Shown one piece after another: positions 7,698 through 15,729 of a stretch of DNA of 64,000 nt. This stretch comes from Nocardioides_C sp963700955 (GTDB lineage Bacteria > Actinomycetota > Actinomycetes > Propionibacteriales > Nocardioidaceae): positions 558,001 to 622,000 of the forward strand of contig CAVOZH010000012.1 in NCBI GenBank assembly GCA_963700955.1, given 5' to 3'. The position numbers and the translations under genes are program-made. The notes beneath the pieces are model-generated. The model had not been told where the DNA came from and searched no databases. It worked only from the letters and a program-made list of their open reading frames with translations. How positions within the stretch are numbered: the first letter of the stretch is position 1; each line of letters starts with the position of its first letter.

Positions 7698-9128
7698 TCA
7701 CTCGCCGATGTAGGACATCACGTGCTTGATGCGCGTGTAGTCCTCGAGACTGTAGGCCGACAGGTCCTTGCCGTGACCCGAGTGCTTGAAGCCGCCGTGC
7801 GGCATCTCCGAGACGAACGGGATGTGCGTGTTGATCCACACCACGCCGAAGTCGAGCCGCTTGGCCATCCGCATCGCGCGGCCGTGGTCCTTGGTCCATA
7901 CCGAGGACGAGAGGCCGTACTTCACGCCGTTGGCCCAACGCAACGCCTCCCCCTCGTCGCCGAACCGCTGCACCGTGATCACGGGACCGAAGATCTCCTC
8001 CTGGATCGCCTCGTCGTCCTGGTGCAGGCCGGACACGACGGTGGGGCTGTAGAAGAAGCCCTGGTCGCCCTGCCTCGAGCCACCGATCTCGACGTGTGCG
8101 TGACCGGGGAGCCGCTCGACCATCCCGCTGACCCGCGCGAGCTGGTTCTCGTTGTTGAGCGCCCCGTAGAGCACGTCCTTGTCATCGGGCGCGCCTGTCT
8201 TGGTGTTCCGCGCCTGCTCGGTGATCGCCGCTACGAAGTCGTCGTGGACGCCGGGGGCTGCGAGCACGCGGGTGGCCGCCGTGCAGTCCTGGCCGCCGTT
8301 GAAGTAACCCGCCATCGCGATCGCCTCGGCTGCCGCCTCCACGTCGGCGTCGTCGAAGACGATGACCGGCGCCTTGCCGCCGAGCTCGAGGTGGGTGCGC
8401 TTGAGCTGGAGCGCTGCCGACCCGGCGACCTCCATGCCGGCTCGGACCGACCCGGTGATCGAGACCATCTGCGGCGTAGGGTGCTCCACGATCGCGCGAC
8501 CGGTGTCACGGTCACCGCAGACCACGTTGAACACGCCCGGCGGGAAGAACTCCTGCGCGAGCTCGGCGAGCATCGTGGTCGTGGCCGGCGTCGTGTCCGA
8601 CGGCTTGAGCACGACGGTGTTGCCGGCCGCGAGCGCCGGTGCGATCTTCCAGATCGCCATCATCAACGGGTAGTTCCAGGGCGTGACCTGGCCGACCACG
8701 CCGATCGGCTCCCGCCGGATCATCGAGGTGTGGTCCTTCATGTACTCGCCGGCGGAGCGGCCCTCGAGCATCCGTGCGGCGCCGGCGAAGAAGCGGAGCT
8801 CGTCGACCGACGGCGGAAGCTCCTCCTCCTCGGTCAGGTGGATCGGCTTCCCGGTGTTCTCGCACTCGGCCTTCACGAAGTCTGCCGCGCGCGCCTCCAG
8901 GGCGTCGGCCATCTTGAGCAGCGCGGTCTGCCGCTCAGCCGGCGTGGTCTCTCCCCACGACTCGAACGCCTTGTCCGCCGCTCGCATGGCGCGGTCGACG
9001 TCCTCCGCCGCGGATCCCGGTGCGGTGGCGTACACCTGCCCCGTCGCGGGGTTCACGACGTCGTAGGTCTCTCCTGAGGCGGAGTCGACCGCCTCCCCAC
9101 CGATGATGTTGCGGAACTGCTGCGCCAT
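7698..9128 (-). CDS. Gamma-aminobutyraldehyde dehydrogenase-type ALDH
   Basis: NAD-dependent aldehyde dehydrogenase of 476 residues. It has the PWN oxyanion asparagine (N152), the cofactor lysine in LKPSD (K175), the general-base glutamate in LELGGK (E248), and the nucleophile in NGGQDCTAATR (C282). The GQDCTAA form of the cysteine motif is typical of 4-aminobutyraldehyde/betaine aldehyde dehydrogenases such as E. coli PatD, which oxidise the aldehyde from putrescine to GABA. An AGGAGG stands 9 nt before the ATG at 9128. The leader is about 90 nt long and carries the shared GAATCCGTAGC motif. It is followed by the saccharopine dehydrogenase-like gene. Substrate preference is inferred from the motif and neighbours. 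Confidence 0.87.
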   Translation of the reverse strand: MAQQFRNIIGGEAVDSASGETYDVVNPATGQVYATAPGSAAEDVDRAMRAADKAFESWGETTPAERQTALLKMADALEARAADFVKAECENTGKPIHLTEEEELPPSVDELRFFAGAARMLEGRSAGEYMKDHTSMIRREPIGVVGQVTPWNYPLMMAIWKIAPALAAGNTVVLKPSDTTPATTTMLAELAQEFFPPGVFNVVCGDRDTGRAIVEHPTPQMVSITGSVRAGMEVAGSAALQLKRTHLELGGKAPVIVFDDADVEAAAEAIAMAGYFNGGQDCTAATRVLAAPGVHDDFVAAITEQARNTKTGAPDDKDVLYGALNNENQLARVSGMVERLPGHAHVEIGGSRQGDQGFFYSPTVVSGLHQDDEAIQEEIFGPVITVQRFGDEGEALRWANGVKYGLSSSVWTKDHGRAMRMAKRLDFGVVWINTHIPFVSEMPHGGFKHSGHGKDLSAYSLEDYTRIKHVMSYIGE

Positions 9129-9212
9129 CCCTGTCCGCCTCCTGGGTCACGGCCGTGCCTGAGTGCGACGGGCGCTGCCTCTCGCCCCGCCGATTCAGAG
9201 CGTAGTCATGAC

Positions 9213-9257
9213 GCTACGGATTCGGTATAGCAACGAGGCGATCAGCCACGAAATCAT
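9213..9257 (-). promoter_or_regulatory. Promoter/operator region of the ALDH gene
   Basis: Read on the minus strand, ATGATTTCGT (9257-9248) and GAATCCGTAGC (9223-9213) flank a possible promoter, TTCGTG (9252-9247) and TATACC (9229-9224), with a 17-bp spacer. GAATCCGTAGC recurs upstream of the other amine-cluster transcription units, and ACGAAATCAT recurs upstream of the aminotransferase at 10.6 kb. Function as an operator is inference. Confidence 0.4.
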
Positions 9258-9299
9258 CAGCCCAATGGACCGATGACCGGCGACTTCGACTCCCACGTC

Positions 9300-10307
9300 T
9301 CAGCGGCAGGTCGCCAGCCACTCCTGGAAGTCCCACTCGTCGAGGAACCGCCGGGCACCATCCGCGCCCGCCCGGAGGAGCTGCTCCTGCTCCTGGTCGT
9401 CGAGGCCGAAGTCGATCGCGCTGACGCCCGCTGTGTCGACGTAGACCGAGCGCGCGATGTTGCAGGGCTCGAGGACGTGCTCGGCCTGGTTCGCCTCGAT
9501 CGCGGTCTCGACGATGGCCACCCCGGTGTGGACGGGTCCACGCACGGGTCGCGGCGCGGCCACCTTGCCGATGCCGAGGGCGTCGAGGCGGACGCCGATC
9601 GTCGGCCAGCGCGGAGACAGCTCGTCGAGCCGGTCGAAGGTGCCGATCGGATAGTTCGAGAGCAGCCCACCGTCGACCAGAGTCGAGGTGCCACGAGCAC
9701 CGGCCAGCTCGACGGGCTCGAAGAAGTACGGGATGGACGCCGACGCCCGCACAGCATCGGCCACCTTCTGCTCGTCGGGGTCGAGGCCGTACTCCCCGTA
9801 GTCCCACGGGAGCTGGGCCAGTCGGCGTCGCGAGATGTCGCTCACCATGACCACCAGCCCGTAGCGATGGTGCACTGCGCCGTCGTCGCCGGGGTCCGCG
9901 GTGTGCAGGTCGCCGAACCTCTCCACGCCGAGGTCCTTCAGCACACCGGCGAGCCAGCCCGCGAGGTAGTCACCTTCGTAGGCGCCTCCTTCGAGGAGGA
10001 CCGAAAGCCCGTCGGTGAGGACCCCGAACGGGCCGAGGAGGGTCCTGGGGAACCCGCGGTCGCGGAACTTGGTGTAGTCCAGCGAGCGGGCGATCTCGCT
10101 CAGCCTCGTGAGCGGCTCGCCACTTCGCTGGAGTGCCGCCAGGAGGGCACCGACGATCGCCCCAGCCGAGGTGCCGGCGATTCGAGGGAACGTGTAGCCC
10201 GCCTCTGCCAGGCCAAGGACGGCGCCGGCCAGCGCGATGCCCTTCACTCCCCCGCCCTCGAGCACGAGGTCGGCCTGCTGAGGTTTCGAGGTGTCCGAGA
10301 TGCCCAT
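9300..10307 (-). CDS. Patatin-like phospholipase
   Basis: Predicted lipid acyl hydrolase of 335 residues. It has the oxyanion glycine-rich loop LEGGGVKGIAL near residue 17, the nucleophile elbow GTSAG (near residue 47), and the dyad aspartate in LVDGGLLSNYP near residue 205, so the Ser-Asp catalytic dyad is intact. No signal peptide or membrane segment is visible, so it is probably cytosolic. I chose the ATG at 10307 because TAAGGT (rc of 10315-10320) ends 7 nt upstream, a leaderless arrangement; a GTG further upstream is less likely. It is a single gene between the ALDH and the second aminotransferase, with no evident link to amine metabolism. The substrate is unknown. Confidence 0.88.
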   Translation of the reverse strand: MGISDTSKPQQADLVLEGGGVKGIALAGAVLGLAEAGYTFPRIAGTSAGAIVGALLAALQRSGEPLTRLSEIARSLDYTKFRDRGFPRTLLGPFGVLTDGLSVLLEGGAYEGDYLAGWLAGVLKDLGVERFGDLHTADPGDDGAVHHRYGLVVMVSDISRRRLAQLPWDYGEYGLDPDEQKVADAVRASASIPYFFEPVELAGARGTSTLVDGGLLSNYPIGTFDRLDELSPRWPTIGVRLDALGIGKVAAPRPVRGPVHTGVAIVETAIEANQAEHVLEPCNIARSVYVDTAGVSAIDFGLDDQEQEQLLRAGADGARRFLDEWDFQEWLATCR

Positions 10308-10314
10308 GCGGCCG

Positions 10315-10320
10315 ACCTTA
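10315..10320 (-). promoter_or_regulatory. Leaderless -10 of the patatin gene
   Basis: On the minus strand TAAGGT ends 7 nt before the chosen ATG at 10307. This spacing decides the start over the upstream in-frame GTG. Confidence 0.45.
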
Positions 10321-10472
10321 GCCAGCCGCACCCCCACAACGCCGGACCTGCCGGGTCAGCCAGCCTGCCGGGTCAACCAGTTCAGCCGAAGACCCTGACC
10401 CCGTCCAAGAGGCTGCCACTGCGGAACACCACCGACCGACCTGTCACCGACCGAGCCCCCATCACCTTCGGA

Positions 10473-10551
10473 ATCCGTAGCACAACTCGTCTTCGAACCA
10501 TGACATGACCATCAGCGGCTCATTGTGGCAACGAAATCATTTGCCTAGCCT
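10473..10551 (+). promoter_or_regulatory. Promoter and shared operator motifs of the SpuC-like aminotransferase
   Basis: TTGTGG (10523-10528) and TAGCCT (10546-10551) with a 17-bp spacer form a good promoter. ACGAAATCAT (10531-10540) lies within the spacer and recurs upstream of the ALDH gene. GAATCCGTAGC (10471-10481) lies about 80 bp upstream of the predicted transcription start and also recurs across the cluster. Confidence 0.5.
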
Positions 10552-10606
10552 CGCCGAGAGGAGGAAGATGGGCACGTCCAACCTCACGTTCAAGGGGAAG
10601 CATCAC

Positions 10607-12106
10607 ATGTCATCAGACGCGATGGACCAGCCCAACGGAGCACCCGCTGACGTAGCCGCCATGGACGGCGATGCCTACGCCGCGCTCCAGAAGTCCGCGC
10701 GCGACCACCTCTGGATGCACTTCACCCGGCACTCGAGCTACACGAACGCCGACGTCCCCGTGATCGTCAAGGGTGAGGGACCCTACGTCTACGACGCCAA
10801 GGGTCGCCGGTACCTCGACGCCCTGGCCGGCCTGTTCGTCAACCAGCTCGGGCACGGACGCACCGAGCTCGCCGAGGCAGCGGCCCGGCAGGCCGCCGAC
10901 CTCGCCTACTTCCCGCTGTGGTCCTACGCCCACCCGACGGCCATCCAGCTCGCCGAGCGCATCGCCGACATGGCGCCCGGCGACCTCAACCGGGTCTTCT
11001 TCTCCACGGGCGGCGGCGAGTCCGTGGAGACCGCGTGGAAGCTTGCGAAGAACTACTTCAAGGTCACCGGCAAGCCGATGAAGCACAAGGTGATCAGCCG
11101 GGCCATCGCCTACCACGGCACGACCCAGGGCGCGCTGTCGATCACCGGCCTTCCCGCGCTCAAGGCGGTCTTCGAGCCGCTGGTCCCCTCGACGTTCCGG
11201 GTGCCGAACACCAACTTCTACCGGGCCCCGGAGCACGGCGACGACGTCGAGTCGTTCGGCCGTTGGGCTGCGGACCAGATCGCGGTGGCGATCGAGAACG
11301 AGGGCCCCGAGACGGTGGCGGCGGTCTTCCTCGAGCCGGTGCAGAACGCCGGCGGCTGTTTCCCTCCCCCGCCCGGCTACTTCCAGCGGGTGCGAGAGAT
11401 CTGCGACGAGTACGACGTGCTGCTCGTCAGCGACGAGGTGATCTGCGCCTTCGGCCGGCTGGGCCACATGTTCGGCGCCGAGCGCTACGACTACCAGCCG
11501 GACATGATCACGGTCGCCAAGGGGCTCACCTCGGGCTACTCCCCGCTCGGCGCGATGATCGCCACGGACCGCTTGATGGAGCCGTTCCTCCAGGGCACGA
11601 ACATGTTCGCCCACGGCTACACGTTCGGTGGCCACCCTGTGTCCACGGCAGTGGCGATGGCCAACCTCGACATCTTCGAGAACGAGGGGATCAACAAGCA
11701 CGTGCGGGAGAACGAGGACGCCTTCCGCGCGACGCTCGAGAAGCTCACCGACCTGCCGATCGTCGGCGATATCCGTGGCGACGGGTACTTCTACGGCATC
11801 GAGCTCGTCAAGGACAAGGCCACCAAGGAGACCTTCAACGACGCCGAGGCAGAGAAGCTGCTACGTGGCTTCCTGTCCAAGGCGTTGTTCGACGAGGGTC
11901 TCTACTGCCGCGCCGACGACCGCGGCGACCCGGTGATCCAGTTCGCACCGCCGCTGATCTGCGAGCAGGAGCACTTCGACGAGATCGAGCAGAAGGTCCG
12001 CGTGGTCCTCGAGAAGGCCTGGAGCCTCCTGCCCGAGGAGCCGAAGGAGGTTGCGGAGGCGACCCCGATGCGGCCCTTCCAGAGCACCGAGCGCTGGGGC
12101 ACCTGA
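10607..12106 (+). CDS. Putrescine/omega-amino-acid aminotransferase (class III, SpuC-like)
   Basis: PLP aminotransferase that probably moves an amino group from putrescine, another polyamine or an omega-amino acid to pyruvate, yielding an aminoaldehyde for the nearby ALDH. From the ATG at 10607 it has 499 residues: GGGESVETAWK (about 135-145), the PLP aspartate in VSDEVICAFGR (D276), and the lysine in VAKGLTSGYSPLGA (K305). LWMHFTR near the N-terminus and SGYSPLGA are typical of SpuC and beta-alanine:pyruvate aminotransferases. AAGGGG lies 9 nt before 10607. An ATG at 10568, with AGGAGG only 3 nt away, is the alternative start. A hairpin repeat follows its stop. Substrate is inferred from family and context. 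Confidence 0.87.
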   Translation: MSSDAMDQPNGAPADVAAMDGDAYAALQKSARDHLWMHFTRHSSYTNADVPVIVKGEGPYVYDAKGRRYLDALAGLFVNQLGHGRTELAEAAARQAADLAYFPLWSYAHPTAIQLAERIADMAPGDLNRVFFSTGGGESVETAWKLAKNYFKVTGKPMKHKVISRAIAYHGTTQGALSITGLPALKAVFEPLVPSTFRVPNTNFYRAPEHGDDVESFGRWAADQIAVAIENEGPETVAAVFLEPVQNAGGCFPPPPGYFQRVREICDEYDVLLVSDEVICAFGRLGHMFGAERYDYQPDMITVAKGLTSGYSPLGAMIATDRLMEPFLQGTNMFAHGYTFGGHPVSTAVAMANLDIFENEGINKHVRENEDAFRATLEKLTDLPIVGDIRGDGYFYGIELVKDKATKETFNDAEAEKLLRGFLSKALFDEGLYCRADDRGDPVIQFAPPLICEQEHFDEIEQKVRVVLEKAWSLLPEEPKEVAEATPMRPFQSTERWGT

Positions 12107-12141
12107 CCCGCAGCGTGCGGCTTGGTTGCTGGGGGGAGCTT

Positions 12142-12224
12142 TCCCAAGGTCCCTTGGAAAAGCGTCACTTCCCGTTGGGTATTCACGACGGGAAGTGACG
12201 CTTTGCATTGGGAAGTGAGGCAGG
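12142..12224 (+). repeat. Palindromic repeat element, copy A
   Basis: Three parts in order: a small palindrome, CCAAGG-TC-CCTTGG (12144-12157); a perfect 17-bp inverted repeat (12159-12175 and 12188-12204) with a 12-nt loop; then GCATT and the tail GGGAAGTGAGGCAGG (12210-12224). It lies between the convergent aminotransferase and AbiEi-like genes. No T-run follows the stem on either strand, so a standard terminator role is uncertain. Confidence 0.85.
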
Positions 12225-12286
12225 AGCCGGTACGCCGGCCAGCGCATGACGTGAGGCAGGAGCCGGTACGGCGACCAGCGCATGCG
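12215..12286 (+). repeat. Tandem duplication of 36 bp
   Basis: Two adjacent 36-bp units (12215-12250 and 12251-12286) agree at 32 of 36 positions. Both begin GTGAGGCAGGAGCCGGTACG. The first unit starts inside the tail of repeat copy A. Confidence 0.85.
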
Positions 12287-12320
12287 GTTGGGCGGGGAGC
12301 CCGCACGGGGTGGTCGTGCA

Positions 12321-13265
12321 TCAGGCGGCGATGCCGAGGAGCTTTGCGAACCGCGCTCCGGTCTTGGCCGGACGGCTCAGGTCGCCCCAGACCAGCCTGC
12401 CCATGCCCCATCCGGTGACCTCACGCAGAAGGTCCTCCCGCCGCTTCTCCTCGAAGACCACGTCTCCTGGCTCCTGCTCGGGCTTGAGGAGTCGACCGTA
12501 CTTCACCTTGCCGTCGAACTCCCCCAGCATCCGATGTTCCGGCCAGGCGAAGTCGGTGATCCCGACCAGGACGCCGTACTCGTCGTAGACATGGAACTGA
12601 AGCTTCGGCGCGGGCAGGTTCTGCGTCCAGAAGAGGTACCTCGACCGCGACTCCCCCACAGACGCGGCGCCGGGGTCAGCCAGGCGCACCACGAGCTGGA
12701 GTCGCTGGGCACCGGGCCAGCGTGCGAAGAAGGGGTACCGCTCATGCAGCTGCCCGGGCGTGATGAGCTCTTGATGGAGCGCGGAGTCCATGCTCACCAG
12801 ACCCGACTCGACCGAGAGCACCGTGCCGGCCTCCAGCACGGAACGAGCGGGGCCGGTCATGAGCATCCCACGGTCGAGGACCAGATCACCGTCGCTCAGC
12901 GTGCCTTCGTGGTGCACGACGTCCCCGTCGATCCGGCCGACTCCACCATCGATGCGAGTGACGTGGACCCTCGACAGGTCGGCGCCCCAAACGGCGATCT
13001 TCTGAGCGACGAGGGCGCTCGTGTGGCTCAATGCGACTCTGCCTCCGAGCGACCTCATCACCGCGCGAGCACGGATCAGATGCCGGCCGGCTGGATCCGC
13101 CGCGGCCCATGTGTCGTGGAAGCAGTACGCACCGTGGCGCACCCGTTTCCACATCTGGTGCCTCAGCGCCTGCCGCAGGGCCTTGTCGTCGTAGCCGAGA
13201 TCGCGCACCTCCGACCGGAGGAAGACCCCCTGGGTTCGTTCGACCGTGCGCAATCGTTCGTCCAT
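12321..13265 (-). CDS. AbiEi-like/PD-(D/E)XK-fold orphan protein
   Basis: A 314-residue protein of the multi-copy actinobacterial group annotated as type IV AbiEi antitoxin-like or DUF559-like. Residues 5-48 look like the AbiEi winged helix (VFLRSEVRDLGYDDKALRQAL, then RVRHGAY). The middle has SHTSAL and GPARSVLEA. The C-terminal third looks like a PD-(D/E)XK nuclease core: E205 in GESRSR, D238 in ITDFAW, E249 and D251 in GEFDGK, then EEKRRED. No AbiEii nucleotidyltransferase toxin gene is adjacent. The ATG at 13265 is chosen as the first position where homology-like sequence starts. Inverted palindromic repeats flank the gene, which suggests that it moves or maintains them. Nuclease activity is inference. 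Confidence 0.75.
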   Translation of the reverse strand: MDERLRTVERTQGVFLRSEVRDLGYDDKALRQALRHQMWKRVRHGAYCFHDTWAAADPAGRHLIRARAVMRSLGGRVALSHTSALVAQKIAVWGADLSRVHVTRIDGGVGRIDGDVVHHEGTLSDGDLVLDRGMLMTGPARSVLEAGTVLSVESGLVSMDSALHQELITPGQLHERYPFFARWPGAQRLQLVVRLADPGAASVGESRSRYLFWTQNLPAPKLQFHVYDEYGVLVGITDFAWPEHRMLGEFDGKVKYGRLLKPEQEPGDVVFEEKRREDLLREVTGWGMGRLVWGDLSRPAKTGARFAKLLGIAA

Positions 13266-13391
13266 CAGCACAGCATCCGTATGCCCGCGACAGGCCGGCA
13301 ACCGTCGTCCGTCGACTGGGGACATCGTCAGCACATCGCCGTCTGTGGATGGAACCGCGCCGCCACCCGACGGGGATGCGGTCGGCACGTG

Positions 13392-13466
13392 ACTTCCCCA
13401 TGGAAACCGGTGCTTCCCTCGATGAATTCGTCGAGGGAAGCGCCGGTTTCTCAAGGGACCTTGGGA
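13392..13466 (-). repeat. Palindromic repeat element, copy B (inverted relative to A)
   Basis: Read on the minus strand: TCCCAAGGTCCCTTG (13466-13452), then a 48-nt palindrome (13450-13403; 24-nt arms with two mismatches, both G-U compatible on the plus strand), then CATG and GGGAAGTCA. Every segment has the same length and order as in copy A. At least four stem positions differ from A by paired changes that keep base pairing. It lies between the FAD oxidoreductase stop and the AbiEi-like start. Confidence 0.85.
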
Positions 13467-13511
13467 TATCAACGGGGCCCAACAGCCACGCCGGTCGAGG
13501 CGTCAGAAGCG

Positions 13512-14909
13512 TCAGGAGTCGAAGCCGAGGCCCGCACGATCGAGGACGCGGAGCCAGAGGTTTCGGCGGCCGCCACGGGCATCGGCTTGCGCGAGCGACC
13601 AGCGGGTGAGCTGCACGCCCGCGTAGCGCAGCGGCTCGGGAGGGAACGGCAGCGGTTTCTCCCGCGTCATGCGTAGCGACGTCCGCTCGGTCTCCTCCCC
13701 CGCCAGCAGGTCGAGCAGCACGTCGGCGGCGAACCGGGTGGCCGCCACGCCGAGGCCGGTATAGCCGAGCGCGTAGGCCACCCGCCCGGCGTACGCCGTG
13801 CCGTAGAAGGCCGCGAACTGCGTGCACGTGTCGATCACGCCGCCCCACCTGTGGGTGAAGCGCACGCCGGCGAGCTGCGGGAACGTCGCGAAGAAGTGCT
13901 CAGCGAGGAGCCCGTGCGTCGCGTCGCGCTGCTCGAGGCCACTGCGGATCCGGCTCGCGTAGTGGTAGACCGCGTCGTAGCCGCCCCACACGATCCGGTT
14001 GTCCCGCGTGAGCCGGTAGTAGTGGAAGAGATTCGCCGCGTCTCCGACGCCCTGGCGCCCCGACCAGCCGACCGCCGCCAGCTGCGAGGACGACAGCGGC
14101 TCGGTCGCGAGCACATAGTCATACACGGGCACCGTCATCAGCCGAAGCCGGGCCAGCAGAGGCGGGAAGGCGTTGGTCGCGAGCACCACCCGCCGCCCGT
14201 GAAGGCCGCCGGTCGGCGTACCCACGGCTACACCCGCTCCCGCCTGGGCGAGCCCGAGGACGGGCGTCTGCTCGTAGATCCGCACCCCGAGCGAGAGGCA
14301 CGTCTCACGAAGCCCCCACGCCAGGCCGGCAGGCTCGACGAGCGCCGTCCCTGTTCGCTGGTGGAGACCCGCCAGGTACGACGGGGAGCGGACGAGCTCC
14401 TGCACGGCCGGTCCGTCGAGCATCTCCACGTCATGACCCGCGGTACGCATCGCGCCGGCGAGCTCGCCGAGCTCCTCGACCTGGTGGCGTGTTGTCGCGA
14501 CGGCGAGCTCGCCGGTCTCCTCCCAGTGGCAGTCGATGCCATAGCGGCGGATCGTGTCGCCGATCTCCGCCAGGTTGCGCGCTCCGAGCCGGTCCAGCAC
14601 GTCCATCTCGTCGGGCCAGCGAGCCATGCCGTGGGCGAAGCCGTGAGTCAGGCTGGACGATGCGAAGCCGCCGTTGCGGCCGCTGGCCTGCTCGCCGCAC
14701 CGACCCGCCTCGAGCAGCACGACGTCGCTGGAGGGGTCTCGTTCCTTCGCCCGCAGGGCTGTCCACAGTCCCGCGTAGCCGCCGCCCACCACGACGAGGT
14801 CGGCTGTCGTACCTCCCCGAAGCGGTGGCAGCGGCTCGGGCCGTGCTGGGTCGTCGAGCCACAGCACGCGGGGCCGGGCGTCGACCAGCGCGGGTTGCGG
14901 GCGAGCCAC
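13512..14909 (-). CDS. FAD-dependent amine oxidoreductase (PuuB/DAO family)
   Basis: Flavoprotein of 465 residues related to gamma-glutamylputrescine oxidoreductase and other D-amino acid oxidase-fold enzymes that oxidise secondary or primary amines. The FAD-binding VVVGGGYAGLW is at residues 39-49, GRNGGFASS follows as the second flavin-contact motif, and ALGYTGLGVAATRFAADVL is the C-terminal flavin motif near residue 405. It is the last gene of the minus-strand polyamine importer operon, 4 bp after the permease stop. The GTG start at 14909 sits almost on top of a GGGGG stretch, so the start is uncertain. The cluster has a second enzyme of this family at 19663-21066. No gamma-glutamylputrescine synthetase is in the window, so free polyamine oxidation is possible. 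Confidence 0.85.
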   Translation of the reverse strand: MARPQPALVDARPRVLWLDDPARPEPLPPLRGGTTADLVVVGGGYAGLWTALRAKERDPSSDVVLLEAGRCGEQASGRNGGFASSSLTHGFAHGMARWPDEMDVLDRLGARNLAEIGDTIRRYGIDCHWEETGELAVATTRHQVEELGELAGAMRTAGHDVEMLDGPAVQELVRSPSYLAGLHQRTGTALVEPAGLAWGLRETCLSLGVRIYEQTPVLGLAQAGAGVAVGTPTGGLHGRRVVLATNAFPPLLARLRLMTVPVYDYVLATEPLSSSQLAAVGWSGRQGVGDAANLFHYYRLTRDNRIVWGGYDAVYHYASRIRSGLEQRDATHGLLAEHFFATFPQLAGVRFTHRWGGVIDTCTQFAAFYGTAYAGRVAYALGYTGLGVAATRFAADVLLDLLAGEETERTSLRMTREKPLPFPPEPLRYAGVQLTRWSLAQADARGGRRNLWLRVLDRAGLGFDS

Positions 14910-14913
14910 CCCC

Positions 14914-15729
14914 TTACCGGCCGAGGCGTCGCCGGCGGCCGAACTCGCCGGCGAGCACGAGCGTCAGTGCGGTGACGAACATGATCGTGCCGATCACGTT
15001 GATCTGCGGCGGGATCCCGCGCTGAGCAGCACCCCACACGAACATCGGGAAGGTGACCGTCTGGCCGGCGTTCAGGTTCGTGATGATGAAGTCGTCGAAG
15101 GACAACGAGAAGCTCAGCAGCGCCGCCGACAGGATGCCCGGGAACACCAGCGGGAAGGTGACCCGCCAGAACGTCTGCCACTCGTTCGCGTAGAGATCCA
15201 TGGCGGCCTGTTCCAGACGAGGGTCCAGCCCGCTCAACCGGGCCTTGACCGTGACCACGACGAAGGAGAGGCAGAACATCACGTGGGCGACGAAGATCGT
15301 CCCGAAGCCCAACACGCCAGACAGCCCCGCGCTCACGAAAAGCGCCAGCAACGAGGAGCCCAGGACGATCTCGGGCGAGGCCATCGGCAGGAAGATCCCG
15401 ATGTTCGCGACGGCGCGGCCCCGGAACTTGTGGCGCACCATGCCGAAGGCCATCAAGGTGCCGAGCACAGTGGCCAGCAGCGTCGCGAGCAGCCCGATCT
15501 TCAGGCTGGTGGCGACCGATGAGCACAGCTGGTAGGGCCCGCAGATGTTCGTCCAGTTGTCCCACGTGAACCCGTCGAACTCGTAGCTCTGCCGGCTGGC
15601 GGGGTCGTTGAAGGACATCAGGATGACCACGAACACTGGCAGCACCATGTAGAGCAGCACGAGCATGGCGTAGAAGAGGACGAGGTGGTCCGCGAGCCAG
15701 CGCCTGCTCCGGAAGCCGGTGGCGGTCAT
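14914..15729 (-). CDS. potC: Spermidine/putrescine ABC transporter permease (PotC-like)
   Basis: Inner-membrane permease of 271 residues for a polyamine-type ABC importer. It has an N-terminal membrane segment (FYAMLVLLYMVLPVFVVILM) and several further hydrophobic segments. The EAA loop that contacts the ATPase is around residue 175-195 (EQAAMDLYANEWQTFWRVTF). Its ATG overlaps the potB stop as ATGA. Gene order potD-potA-potB-potC-oxidoreductase on one strand makes an uptake-and-oxidation operon. Substrate (putrescine, spermidine or another cationic amine) is inferred from family only. Confidence 0.88.
   Translation of the reverse strand: MTATGFRSRRWLADHLVLFYAMLVLLYMVLPVFVVILMSFNDPASRQSYEFDGFTWDNWTNICGPYQLCSSVATSLKIGLLATLLATVLGTLMAFGMVRHKFRGRAVANIGIFLPMASPEIVLGSSLLALFVSAGLSGVLGFGTIFVAHVMFCLSFVVVTVKARLSGLDPRLEQAAMDLYANEWQTFWRVTFPLVFPGILSAALLSFSLSFDDFIITNLNAGQTVTFPMFVWGAAQRGIPPQINVIGTIMFVTALTLVLAGEFGRRRRLGR

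Noticed and set aside
9300..10508. Long plus-strand open frame opposite the patatin gene, and similar long antisense frames elsewhere
   Set aside because: These are mirror frames expected in high-GC coding DNA. They are rich in Arg, Gly, Asp and Val-His repeats, lack domains, and oppose genes with clear motifs.
12142..12210. Copy A as a plain intrinsic terminator
   Set aside because: The stem is strong but no T-run follows on either strand, and matching copies with conserved tails argue for a repeat family; a termination side effect remains possible.
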